From Actinomyces sp. oral taxon 448 str. F0400 (GTDB lineage Bacteria; Actinomycetota; Actinomycetes; Actinomycetales; Actinomycetaceae), in assembly GCF_000220835.1 (NCBI RefSeq), contig NZ_GL985606.1:1952330-2016329 (forward strand): DNA of 64,000 nucleotides. The letters run 5' to 3'. This document shows, in pieces, positions 54,508 through 64,000 of the stretch. Numbering within the stretch: position 1 is the first letter of the stretch; each line of letters begins with the position of its first letter. The translations under genes were made by a program, and so were the position numbers. The notes below the pieces were generated by a model that was not told the DNA's origin, ran no database searches, and worked only from the letters and a program-made list of their open reading frames with translations.

Positions 54508-56786
54508 GCTACCGCACCGCACCCGCCACGCACTCAGGGGCGTCGTATGACGCCAGCCCTGCCATACCGCCATCTCCAGATCCTCTGGCCGCCATGGCCG
54601 CCCAGCTCACTCCCAAGCGGGCGGTGTCATACATCCGTGTCTCCACTCGTGAGCAGGCCCAGCGCGGCGGCAGCGAGGAGGGCTTCTCCTTGCCTGCTCA
54701 ACGGGAGGCCAACAAGCGCAAGGCCCAGTCCATGGGTGCGCTGGTGGTCAAGGAGTTCGCCGACCGCGGTGAGTCCGCCCGATCCGCCAACCGCCCTGAG
54801 CTGCAGAAGATGCTGACCTACCTCAAACAGGACGGCGGCATCGACTACGTCATCGTCCACAAGCTCGACCGACTCGCCAGAAACCGCGCCGATGACGTGG
54901 AGATCAACCGGGCCTTCGAGCAAGCCGGCGTCCGGCTGGTCTCCACTTCCGAGAACATCGACCAGACCCCCGGCGGCATGCTGCTGCACGGCATCATGAG
55001 CTCTATCGCCGAGTTCTACAGCCGCAACCTGGCCAATGAGGTCCTCAAGGGGATGGGCGAGAAAGCCAGAAACGGCGGCACGCTGGGCAAGGCACCGCTG
55101 GGGTATGTCAATGTCCGCGCCAGGGATGAGAACGGCCGCGAGATCCGCACCGTCGCCCTCGACGAGGAGCGCGCACCCCTGATCCGCCTGGCCTTCACAG
55201 AGTACGCGACCGGCAACTGGACGGTATCGCAGCTGGCGACACACCTGGCGGGCCTGGGACTGGACCTGCCACCAACCCCCACCAAGCCGGCCAAGCCCAT
55301 CACCAAAGGACGACTGCACACCCTGCTGCGCCACCCCTACTACAAGGGCATTGTCACCTTCCAGGACGTGGAGTACCCCGGACGCCACCAGGCGCTGGTG
55401 GACGCCGCCACCTGGCAGACGGTGCAGGACATCATGGACTCCCACCGCAACGGCGAAAGACAACGCCTCCACAACCACCACCTCAAGACCACCATCGCCT
55501 GCGGCCTGTGCGGCGCCCGCCTCCTGGTCCAGAACGCCAAGAACGGCCGCGGAGTCATCTACCCCTACTTCGTCTGTTCCCGCCGCCACCGCACCCACGA
55601 CTGCACCTTCCGGGCCGTCCTCATCGAGAAGGTGGAAGAACAGGTCGCCGAGCTCTACCAGCAGATCCACCTCTCTCACGAGGACCGCAAGGACATCGAA
55701 CGCCACCTGCTGGCCGAGCTGGAGCACATCGAGAAGAACAGCGCCCACGACATCCGCTCCCTGACCACCCGACGCACCAACCTGGAGGACCAGCGCCGCC
55801 GACTCCTCCAAGCCCACTACGAAGGCGCCATCCCCCTGGAACTACTCAAAGAAGAACAGGACCGCCTCACCCGCGAACTCACCGCCATCCAGCACCACCT
55901 GAACGGCTACCACGCTGACGCCCACCAGGTCCGCCAGCACCTGACCCAAGCCCTCGACCTGCTCGAGGACTGCCACCGCCTCTACCAAGCAGCCCCCAAC
56001 CACCTCAAGAAACTCCTCAACACCGTCTTCTTCGAACACATCCTCATCAACCCAGCAGTAGATGAGGACGGACGAGTCATCCTGCCAGGCGGACAGAATC
56101 CTACGGAGGACAGCGCCGAGCAGGACCCCAGGGGCAGTACAGCCCAAGAGTCCACGGATCGGGCCAAGGGAGAAGTCGCAGGGACCGCTGGGCGTGTGAG
56201 CAGTGGGGATGGGGACCGTTCTGAGGCTCCAGCCGCTGCTGTGGATGATGAGCCCCAGACCGAACCACCGGCCCGACCACCCCTCCTGATCCGCGACTCC
56301 AGCAGCCGAACCAGCGCCGCCAGCTACCTGGCCTGGCCCTTCGACCAACTGACCAGCCACGGCCTGCACCACGCCGCCCAGCAATACACCCAGGCTGTTA
56401 CTAGCGATGATGGCTCGAGCTACGACGCCGCAGGCGGCCCCGGGAGTCCTCACAGCCTCTACACCGCCCCATCCCAACGAAGAACGCCCACCCTGACGGG
56501 TGAGCGCGCTTCGTCGTCTGAGACGGCCCCCGACACGATCTCCCATAGTGCGTGTTCGTATAGGAGCGTCGTGGTGCCCCCGGCGGGGTTCGAACCCGCA
56601 CGCCCGCAGGCAACGACTTTTAAGGTCGCGGTGTCTACCAGTTCCACCACGGGGGCCGGGCACTCCCGGAGGAATCCGGAGCCGGAGCTCTTCGAGCGCT
56701 CTCCGGGCACCGGTACCCCCACTGGGATTCGAACCCAGGACCTTGTGCTTATCAGGCACGGACGAGGTATAAGCTCGCTGCTCTAA
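54504..56786 (+). CDS. Large serine recombinase (integrase), 3' end runs through tRNA genes
   Basis: A 760-codon frame. Residues 38-180 are the catalytic domain with YIRVSTREQ (Ser47), LDRLARN and an SSIAEFYSRNLANE helix. Next is the recombinase domain (GKAPLGYVNV; WTVSQLATHLAGLGL). A zinc ribbon follows (CGLCGARLLVQ, VCSRRHRTHDC), then a long coiled coil, which together are the architecture of large serine integrases. The normal family end is near residue 530 (FFEHILINPAVDEDGRVILP). The remaining 230 codons are Ser/Thr/Pro-rich, and the last about 70 are antisense translation of two tRNA genes (PPAGFEPARPQATT). The natural stop was probably lost or changed at the integration junction. The gene is at the element's right edge, as expected for its integrase. 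Confidence 0.88.
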   Translation: MSYRTAPATHSGASYDASPAIPPSPDPLAAMAAQLTPKRAVSYIRVSTREQAQRGGSEEGFSLPAQREANKRKAQSMGALVVKEFADRGESARSANRPELQKMLTYLKQDGGIDYVIVHKLDRLARNRADDVEINRAFEQAGVRLVSTSENIDQTPGGMLLHGIMSSIAEFYSRNLANEVLKGMGEKARNGGTLGKAPLGYVNVRARDENGREIRTVALDEERAPLIRLAFTEYATGNWTVSQLATHLAGLGLDLPPTPTKPAKPITKGRLHTLLRHPYYKGIVTFQDVEYPGRHQALVDAATWQTVQDIMDSHRNGERQRLHNHHLKTTIACGLCGARLLVQNAKNGRGVIYPYFVCSRRHRTHDCTFRAVLIEKVEEQVAELYQQIHLSHEDRKDIERHLLAELEHIEKNSAHDIRSLTTRRTNLEDQRRRLLQAHYEGAIPLELLKEEQDRLTRELTAIQHHLNGYHADAHQVRQHLTQALDLLEDCHRLYQAAPNHLKKLLNTVFFEHILINPAVDEDGRVILPGGQNPTEDSAEQDPRGSTAQESTDRAKGEVAGTAGRVSSGDGDRSEAPAAAVDDEPQTEPPARPPLLIRDSSSRTSAASYLAWPFDQLTSHGLHHAAQQYTQAVTSDDGSSYDAAGGPGSPHSLYTAPSQRRTPTLTGERASSSETAPDTISHSACSYRSVVVPPAGFEPARPQATTFKVAVSTSSTTGAGHSRRNPEPELFERSPGTGTPTGIRTQDLVLIRHGRGISSLL
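56480..56506 (-). terminator. Terminator of the tRNA pair
   Basis: On the minus strand GCTCACCC-GTCA-GGGTGGGC forms an 8-bp stem (one G-U pair) with a four-base loop, followed by GTTCTTCGTT. It lies just after tRNA-Leu and is part of the chromosomal flank, so the element's right end must be to its left. Confidence 0.65.
56572..56656 (-). tRNA. tRNA-Leu (TAA anticodon)
   Basis: On the minus strand: acceptor GCCCCCG, D-arm region GGTGGAACTGGTAGACACC, anticodon stem GCGAC/GTCGT with loop CTTAAAA giving anticodon TAA, long variable arm TGCCTGCGGGCGTGC, T-arm GCGGGTTCGAACCCCGC, acceptor partner CGGGGGC and an encoded ACCA. All class II leucine features are present. It reads UUA codons, which are rare in a GC-rich actinobacterium and often regulatory. 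The serine recombinase frame runs antisense across it. Confidence 0.95.
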
Positions 56787-56804
56787 CCACTGAGCTATGG
56801 GGGC
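56714..56804 (-). tRNA. Unusual 91-nt isoleucine-type tRNA (TAT, with second GAT-like arm)
   Basis: On the minus strand: acceptor GCCCCCA/TGGGGGT, D-arm GCTCAGTGGTTAGAGC and T-arm CTGGGTTCGAATCCCAG are canonical. Between them are two hairpins rather than one. The first is GCGAG-CTTATAC-CTCGT, a full anticodon arm with anticodon TAT (isoleucine AUA). The second is GTGC-CTGATAA-GCAC, which looks exactly like a tRNA-Ile(GAT) anticodon arm followed by a normal AAGGTC variable region. It is either a class II tRNA-Ile(TAT) with a long variable arm, or a tRNA-Ile(GAT) with a 19-base insertion. CCA is only partly encoded (CCG). Which anticodon is used cannot be decided from sequence. Confidence 0.75.
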
Positions 56805-56962
56805 CTGCCGACGCGGGGCTGCTCGCCCTGCCCCGACGTCGGCACCTTACCCCAGGTCGCAGTCGCGGTACGGACCCACCGGGCACGTCGCGCACAGTCG
56901 GCCTACGCTTGGCGCGTTGGTTGGTTCGTTCCGCATCCCGGTTCCGTCCCGCAGGAGTGCCC

Positions 56963-58138
56963 ATGAAGCTCGCCCGGCGCGCTCGCAGCGCGCAGCCCTT
57001 CCACGCGATGTCCCTCAACGCGCGCGCCCGCGAGATCGAGGCGGAGGGTGGCGACGTAGCCAAGCTCAGCCTGGGCGAGCCCGACTTCGGCGCCCCGCCC
57101 GGCGTCCACGAGGCCATGCGCGCCACCATGGACGGCCGGCCCCTGCCCTACACGCCCGCTGCAGGACTGCCGGCCCTGCGTCAGGCGGTGGCGAACCTGT
57201 ACGCCTCACGGCACGGCGTCGACGTGGACCCGCGCAACATCCTCATAACGGCCGGCGCTTCTGCCGGCCTGCTGCTGGCCATCGCCCTGACGACCGAGAG
57301 CGGCGACGACGTCGTCATGGCCGATCCCTGCTACCCGTGCAACCGCGAGCTCGTCGAGGCCTTCGGCGGCCGAGTCGTGCTCGCACCAACGAACGCGGCC
57401 AGTCGCTACCAGCTCGACGTCCGGACGATGACGCAGGTATGGACCTCGAGCACGAACGCGATCGTGCTCGCCACACCGTCGAACCCGACCGGCACGACGA
57501 TCCCCTTCGACGAGCTCGTCCGCATCTGCCGGGAGGCCCGAGCGCGCGGGGCATGGCGGATCGTCGATGAGATCTACCTGTCGCTGGCCGACCCCGACGC
57601 CGGCGGCCGCCCAGCGCGTACCGCGTTGGAGACCGATCGGGAAGTCATGATCGTCTCCAGCTTCTCGAAGTACTTCGGCATGACCGGTTGGCGCCTGGGA
57701 TGGTTGGTGCTGCCTGACGAGCTGCTCGCTGCGGCGGACAACCTGGCGGTCAACTTCTTCCTGTGCGCCTCCGCGCCCACGCAAATGGCGGCGCTCGCCT
57801 GCTTCACCCCCGAGGCGCTCGCCTCCTGCGAGGCCAGGCGCGTCGAGTTGGTGGCGCGCAGGAGAATCGCCCTGGACGGTTTAAAGCGAATCGAACTACC
57901 GGTGCCGGTCGAACCCGACGGAGCCTTCTACGTTTACTTCGATATTTCGCGGACAGGATTGGACTCGAGCACGTTCTGCTCCCGGGCTCTGGAGGAGGCG
58001 CATGTGGCCCTCACCCCCGGGACCGATTTCGGCCCCGCCATGGCCAGCACGCACGTGCGCCTGTCCTATGCGGCCTCGCGCCCTGAACTCACCGCGGGCA
58101 TGGAGCGGCTCAGCGCCTTCGTCGGCGCATTGGGCTGA
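56963..58138 (+). CDS. PLP-dependent aminotransferase, class I/II
   Basis: A 391-residue fold-type I aminotransferase of the aspartate-aminotransferase family. Visible: the N-terminal LSLGEPDFGAPPGVHEAM, the NPTGTTIPF loop (cofactor Asn), the RIVDEIY segment and the PLP-binding Lys in SSFSKYFGMTGWRLGW, then the carboxylate-binding Arg in THVRLSYA. The specific amino acid is not clear; aspartate, alanine or aromatic types share these motifs. ATG at 56963 (MKLARRARSAQPF) has a strong GCAGGAG site. It stands just outside the mobile element, with the tRNA pair antisense upstream. Confidence 0.92.
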   Translation: MKLARRARSAQPFHAMSLNARAREIEAEGGDVAKLSLGEPDFGAPPGVHEAMRATMDGRPLPYTPAAGLPALRQAVANLYASRHGVDVDPRNILITAGASAGLLLAIALTTESGDDVVMADPCYPCNRELVEAFGGRVVLAPTNAASRYQLDVRTMTQVWTSSTNAIVLATPSNPTGTTIPFDELVRICREARARGAWRIVDEIYLSLADPDAGGRPARTALETDREVMIVSSFSKYFGMTGWRLGWLVLPDELLAAADNLAVNFFLCASAPTQMAALACFTPEALASCEARRVELVARRRIALDGLKRIELPVPVEPDGAFYVYFDISRTGLDSSTFCSRALEEAHVALTPGTDFGPAMASTHVRLSYAASRPELTAGMERLSAFVGALG

Positions 58139-58261
58139 AACCGCACGGGTCCGCGCTCGGGCCGGATGAAGAAGACCACCGGCCGGTGGCGGAGCGAGTC
58201 CGGGCGGCTCGCGCAGCGCCGCTACGCCGCCTCAGTCCGATGCCCGGCCGGATGCGCCGAT

Positions 58262-58819
58262 CTATTCGGGTGACCGACCCAGAACCGTAAGGACGTCCCG
58301 ACGCACAAGCCCGCTGAAGGGGCGGATCGCCGTCCAATAGGCGCGGAACCGGCGGCGCGCGCCGGCGTCGGTGGCCTCGCACAGAGTGCTGGTCTCCACG
58401 AATGTCCAACCGCCCGGCAGGGCGGTGAGGTGGAAGTCCATGCCGTATTTGAGCCAGCCGGCCTCGGTGAAGGCACTCGCCTCCTCCAGGGATGAGACAC
58501 GGTGGACGGCGGGCACCGCAGACCACGGACGCCCCACCATGACGAACCTGAGGGAGCAAGGCTCATGCTCCTCGAAGACCGCCGTACGTCGGAAGACCTC
58601 GTGCCAGCGCTGGTCGAGCAGCCGCGCCACGGCGAAGCCCCGTGCCAGGAGGAACGGGCGGGTCAGGCGCAGATCCGCCCAGCGCAGCGCCAGGAGCCTG
58701 CGCCACGCCTCCTGAGGGCGGACGGGCACGGCTCTGGAGTGCCACTCACCGAACTGCGCGACCGGGAGGATCTCGGACAGACCGACTCCACGTTTTAGAA
58801 GGGCCTCTCTATTTCGCAC
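58262..58819 (-). CDS. Hypothetical protein, SRPBCC-like
   Basis: A 185-residue soluble protein. The pattern of strands and a long C-terminal helix (MDFHLTALPGGWTFVETSTL, then CEATDAGARRRFRAYWTAIR) resembles START/SRPBCC-type ligand-binding proteins of the DUF2867-like group, but the match is weak. It is divergent from the TetR gene with only 28 bp between the starts, so it is probably the regulated target. The ligand is unknown. Confidence 0.65.
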   Translation of the reverse strand: MRNREALLKRGVGLSEILPVAQFGEWHSRAVPVRPQEAWRRLLALRWADLRLTRPFLLARGFAVARLLDQRWHEVFRRTAVFEEHEPCSLRFVMVGRPWSAVPAVHRVSSLEEASAFTEAGWLKYGMDFHLTALPGGWTFVETSTLCEATDAGARRRFRAYWTAIRPFSGLVRRDVLTVLGRSPE

Positions 58820-58847
58820 GGGTCCACAGTAGGCATACGGTCACTGG

Positions 58848-59441
58848 GTGGCAAGACCCTCGAAGTACACGGCGGATGACATCCTCGACGGCGCCCTGAA
58901 CGCCGTCGCACTGCATGGCCCGCAGACGTCCGTCGCCGACGTCTCCAGCGCCATCGGTGTGACGACGGGCTCCGTCTACCATCGGTTCGGTTCTCGCGAC
59001 GAGCTCTTCGCCCGACTGTGGCTTCGCTCGGTCAGACGGTTCCAGGCGGGACTGTTCGAGCTGGCGGAGCAGGAGGACGCCGGTCTCGCCCTGATCGACA
59101 GCGCCGTCCACGTCGTGCGCTACTGCCGGCATCATCGCGAGGAGGCGCTCGCCATGACATTGTGGCGGCAGCCCGTGCTGGCCGCGAGGGGGCCGCGATC
59201 CATCCGAGAGGAGGCTCGCCACATCAACGACGACTACCACGCCGCTCTCCGCGAGCTGGTCGTCAGACGGTACGGACGGGCCACGGCCCACCGGATGGAG
59301 TTGACGTTGACCGCGTGTCAGACCATGCCCTACGGACTGGTCCGCCCCCACCTGGCGGAGGGCACCGAGATCCCCCGCTGGCTCGACGACGTCGTACGCA
59401 CCGCCGCTGGCGCCATCGTGGGACTCGGCGACGAGGACTGA
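58848..59441 (+). CDS. TetR-family transcriptional regulator
   Basis: A 197-residue TetR repressor. N-terminal helix-turn-helix: KYTADDILDGALNAVALHG, TSVADVSSAIGVTTGSVYHR and FGSRDELFARLW. The C-terminal ligand domain is of the usual length (VVRYCRHHREEALAMTLWRQ). GTG at 58848 begins VARPSKYTADD. It is divergent from the SRPBCC-like gene, with a 28-bp shared promoter region, and probably autoregulates and controls that gene. Confidence 0.9.
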   Translation: MARPSKYTADDILDGALNAVALHGPQTSVADVSSAIGVTTGSVYHRFGSRDELFARLWLRSVRRFQAGLFELAEQEDAGLALIDSAVHVVRYCRHHREEALAMTLWRQPVLAARGPRSIREEARHINDDYHAALRELVVRRYGRATAHRMELTLTACQTMPYGLVRPHLAEGTEIPRWLDDVVRTAAGAIVGLGDED

Positions 59442-59570
59442 AGCCCACGACCTCCGGCCGCATCCCCGGAGCATTCTGACGCCCTGGCCCTTGGCCGGCC
59501 CTTCCCGAAGTCGCTAGACTCTCCCCGGTCAGTGACGCCTCTCTCACAATGGACGAACCGAGAATCACTC

Positions 59571-62035
<2,465 letters not shown>

Positions 62036-62039
<4 letters not shown>

Positions 62040-63106
62040 GGATCGCCATCAAGTACGAGGGCCTGGACATCTCGCCGTCGGGTCGGGTCGCGGGCCACGA
62101 GGCCGGCGACACGCTGGTGCGAAGGCTGCTGAGAATCTTCCCCGGGTCGACCATGATCGCCCCCGTCCCCCGGCACAGCGAAGACCTCGACGTCGTCCCC
62201 CTGGAGATGCTCGATCCGACAGAGCTCGTGGTCATCAATATGGACGCGGCCGACTCCCCCCACATCTGGCAGGTCCTCTCCCGCGGGTCGGGATCGGCGC
62301 CGGGCGCGGCGCCGCAGCCGCAGATCATGAACTTCGTCTGGCGCCCGGTGCCCTCCAGCGCTCCCAGGGTCCATACGGCCACGCTCGCGCTCTCATGCGC
62401 CCTCTTCCCCACTTTCGCGGATTCACAGCGCACCGCCAATGAGGTACGAGAACTCGTCGCGAAGTGGACCGCGCAGCATTTGTATCAGAACTCCAGGCTG
62501 TCATGGGTCAATCTCGGTTTCCGGCTCGATCACATCCAGCCCCGCACTTACTCGGAGGTACCGATCGTTCTGTACCCGTCGATCTACCTCACTCGGGGGA
62601 AGCACCCCGAGGAGTTCTTCCGGGTGCTCGAACAGGTCCGCCGAGCGGTCCCACTCAAAGTCGAGATGCGTCTGCAGGAGGACAGCCTCGTCTCGGAGGC
62701 GGCCATGAACATATCTCAGAAGGACTGGGTCTGGATGGGACCGCTGACCGCTACCAGGCAGTCCTACTGGGAGGCTCTCGCACGGACGACGGCCTTCCTG
62801 GCCACCGCGGAGGAGGTGTCCTACGGCCTGCTCTACGTCGAGGCGCTGGGGGCCGGAGTTATCGGCGTCATGCCCGATCGTGAATGGGCCCGCGCCCTCG
62901 TCCCGCCCTCCTATCCGTTCATCTACCGGGACCTGACGGAGGCGACGACGATGCTCACCCGTGCGCTGAGGGAGCCGGAGGCCTGTCGTCGTCAGATGGA
63001 TGAGGCCGCAGGAGGATCCTTCTCCTCCTGGATCGCCGATCATCACTCCGATGACGCCTTCGACAAGGCCATCGTCTCCTGCGTCAACAAGTGGTTCGGT
63101 CGCTGA
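62036..63106 (+). CDS. GT-B-fold glycosyltransferase-like protein
   Basis: A 356-residue protein with a C-terminal nucleotide-sugar-binding half of the GT-B (group 1) type: RQSYWEALARTTAFLATAEE, then SYGLLYVEALGAGVIGVMPD, with the family E..G..EAxxxGxPV pattern altered to VEALGAGVIG. The N-terminal half is divergent (VVINMDAADSPHIWQVLS). The donor and acceptor are unknown. The start overlaps the pyrophosphatase stop (ATGA), so the two are translationally coupled, an unusual pairing. The family assignment is moderate. Confidence 0.7.
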
Positions 63107-63178
63107 CGGAACCCGTCGGCCGCGGCGTCTACAGTGGTACTGCTCGACCGCGACCACGTACGAACACCGGAGGCTCTC

Positions 63179-63754
63179 GTGACCACTGATCTGACACGCC
63201 CGCGTCCCCCCTTCCCCTACGACCTGCTGCCGCCCCTGCCGTCCTTCACGCTGGGCTCTGACGACTTCGCCGAAGGCGAGCGGATCGCGGACCGCTTCAC
63301 CGCACTGGCTGAGAACATCTCCCCCGAGTTGCACTGGTCGGGGTTCCCGCGGGCCACGCGCTCCTTCGTCGTCTCCTGCTTCGACCCCGACGCCCCCACC
63401 CCCTCGGGCTGGTGGCACTGGACCGTGCAGGACCTCGACGTCTCGGTGACCCGTCTGCCCCAGGGCGCCGGAGAGTCCGACCTCCGGCTCGAGGGCGCCG
63501 CCTTCCACGCCGCCAACGACTCGGGCGCGCACGCATGGTCCGGCCCCTATCCGCCCGAGGGCGACGGAGAGCACCGCTACGTCTTCGCGGTCCACGCCTT
63601 GGACGTGGACACCCTGGACCTGGACGACGAGGCCACTGCGGCGGTGGTCGCCTTCAGCTGCTCGACCCACGCCATCGCCCGTGCCACGCTCACCGCGACC
63701 TTCTCGCGTCCCGGTAAGACGGGCGCCCCCGCCTTCCTTCAGGGGTCCTGGTGA
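63179..63754 (+). CDS. PEBP/YbhB-family (Raf-kinase-inhibitor-like) protein
   Basis: A 191-residue phosphatidylethanolamine-binding-protein fold: LGSDDFAEGERIADRFTALA, ISPELHWSGFPRATRSFVVS, CFDPDAPTPSGWWHWTVQDL with the ligand-pocket DPDAP and the GPYPPEGDGEHRYVFAVHAL motif. The role of bacterial members is not settled; they bind small anions or lipids. GTG at 63179 has a CGGAGG site. The stop overlaps the following GTG by four bases (GTGA), so it is coupled to the dehydrogenase. Confidence 0.92.
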   Translation: MTTDLTRPRPPFPYDLLPPLPSFTLGSDDFAEGERIADRFTALAENISPELHWSGFPRATRSFVVSCFDPDAPTPSGWWHWTVQDLDVSVTRLPQGAGESDLRLEGAAFHAANDSGAHAWSGPYPPEGDGEHRYVFAVHALDVDTLDLDDEATAAVVAFSCSTHAIARATLTATFSRPGKTGAPAFLQGSW

Positions 63755-64000
63755 GGACCGCCTACAGCGAGTCTGGTCGTCACCAGCGCCGTCCCACGGC
63801 TCTGGTGACGGGGGCGACCTCGGGCATCGGGTTGGCCGTGACGCGCGACCTCGCGACTGACCATGATCTCATCCTTCTGGCGCGCACAGCGACGGACCTG
63901 GACGAGCTCGCCTCGGTCCTGGGCGAGGACTCGGGCGCGGGAGTGCGCACCTGCGCCGTGGACCTGACCGACGACGAGGCGCTGGCCACCGCCATAGGCG
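63751..64000 (+). CDS. Short-chain dehydrogenase/reductase, truncated by window end
   Basis: The N-terminal 83 residues of an SDR-type NAD(P)-dependent oxidoreductase: the Rossmann motif ALVTGATSGIGLAVTRDL and the later AVDLTDDEALATAIG strand. Starts at GTG 63751, which overlaps the PEBP stop. The catalytic Ser-Tyr-Lys part lies beyond the window. The cofactor strand ends LILLARTATDLDEL, consistent with NADP or NAD use. Confidence 0.85.
   Translation, partial: MRTAYSESGRHQRRPTALVTGATSGIGLAVTRDLATDHDLILLARTATDLDELASVLGEDSGAGVRTCAVDLTDDEALATAIG

Larger units (their letters stand above)
27880..56450. mobile_element. Integrated mobile element with serine recombinase and defence-like cargo
   Basis: Between the XRE/membrane gene pair and the two tRNA genes the base composition becomes lower in GC and patchy. 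The gene content changes to recombinase, transfer ATPase, replication-relaxation protein, methyltransferase, orphan regulators, insertion-sequence remnants and conflict-type genes. The large serine recombinase is the right-most gene, at the junction, as expected for an integrase next to its attachment site. Ends are approximate: the left end lies between about 27.7 and 28.5 kb and the right end between about 56.1 and 56.48 kb (the tRNA-Leu terminator is intact). No relaxase of a known MOB class and no full type IV secretion set is visible, so it is more likely an integrative and mobilizable element than a self-transmissible one. No long direct repeat marks the ends, which fits a serine integrase. 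Confidence 0.7.

Noticed and set aside
54627-55817. 396-codon antisense frame in the recombinase
   Set aside because: Shadow of a conserved catalytic and zinc-ribbon region.

Overview
The window looks like a chromosomal segment of a high-GC Gram-positive bacterium, most likely an Actinomyces/Schaalia-type member of the Actinomycetaceae. The evidence is the strongly GC-biased third codon positions, GTG starts, and the actinobacterial gene order E2 (sucB-like) - lipB - lipA - DUF4191 - glnA - glutamate-type ABC transporter - glnE - glnA2 - panB - map - rnpB. The genus is inferred from synteny and insertion-sequence types, not proven.

Layout. Positions 1-27,700 and 56,570-64,000 are ordinary chromosome. 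The left part holds lipoate biosynthesis and use (E2 acyltransferase, lipB, lipA). It also holds nitrogen assimilation: glnA with an adenylylation-type Tyr, an amino-acid ABC importer, the adenylyltransferase glnE, and a GlnA2-type synthetase without that Tyr. Further genes are panB, map, two histidine phosphatases, a membrane-anchored degenerate kinase, a CrtI-like/ferredoxin-reductase fusion under a divergent TetR regulator with a visible palindromic operator, the RNase P RNA, a Nif3-like protein and a cysteine-less relative of the zinc-ribbon coiled-coil family. The right flank holds two antisense-oriented tRNA genes, a class I/II aminotransferase, a TetR regulator, a membrane pyrophosphatase overlapping a glycosyltransferase-like gene, a PEBP protein and the start of a short-chain dehydrogenase.

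From about 27.9 to 56.4 kb lies an integrated mobile element of visibly lower and patchy GC. Its right third is a mobility backbone: small membrane proteins, an MT-A70 methyltransferase, a HerA/TraG-like ATPase, a replication-relaxation protein, a degenerate resolvase-fold protein and a large serine recombinase. The recombinase gene is the last gene before the tRNA genes, and its open frame runs into them. The left two thirds are cargo: a tightly overlapping RhuM - DUF6414-like - ClpB-like AAA+ operon, a protein kinase with its own C-terminal domain, a small membrane protein, a GNAT acetyltransferase, a DUF4062/TIR-like protein, an OLD-family ATPase-nuclease and orphan membrane proteins. These are mixed with decayed insertion sequences (ISL3, IS110, IS982 and two ISAs1 types). 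The cargo has the composition of an anti-phage or inter-element conflict island.

The most interesting candidates are the three-gene RhuM/DUF6414/AAA+ operon, the 91-nt tRNA that carries both a UAU anticodon arm and a second GAU-type anticodon-like arm, and the recombinase whose reading frame continues antisense through two tRNA genes.
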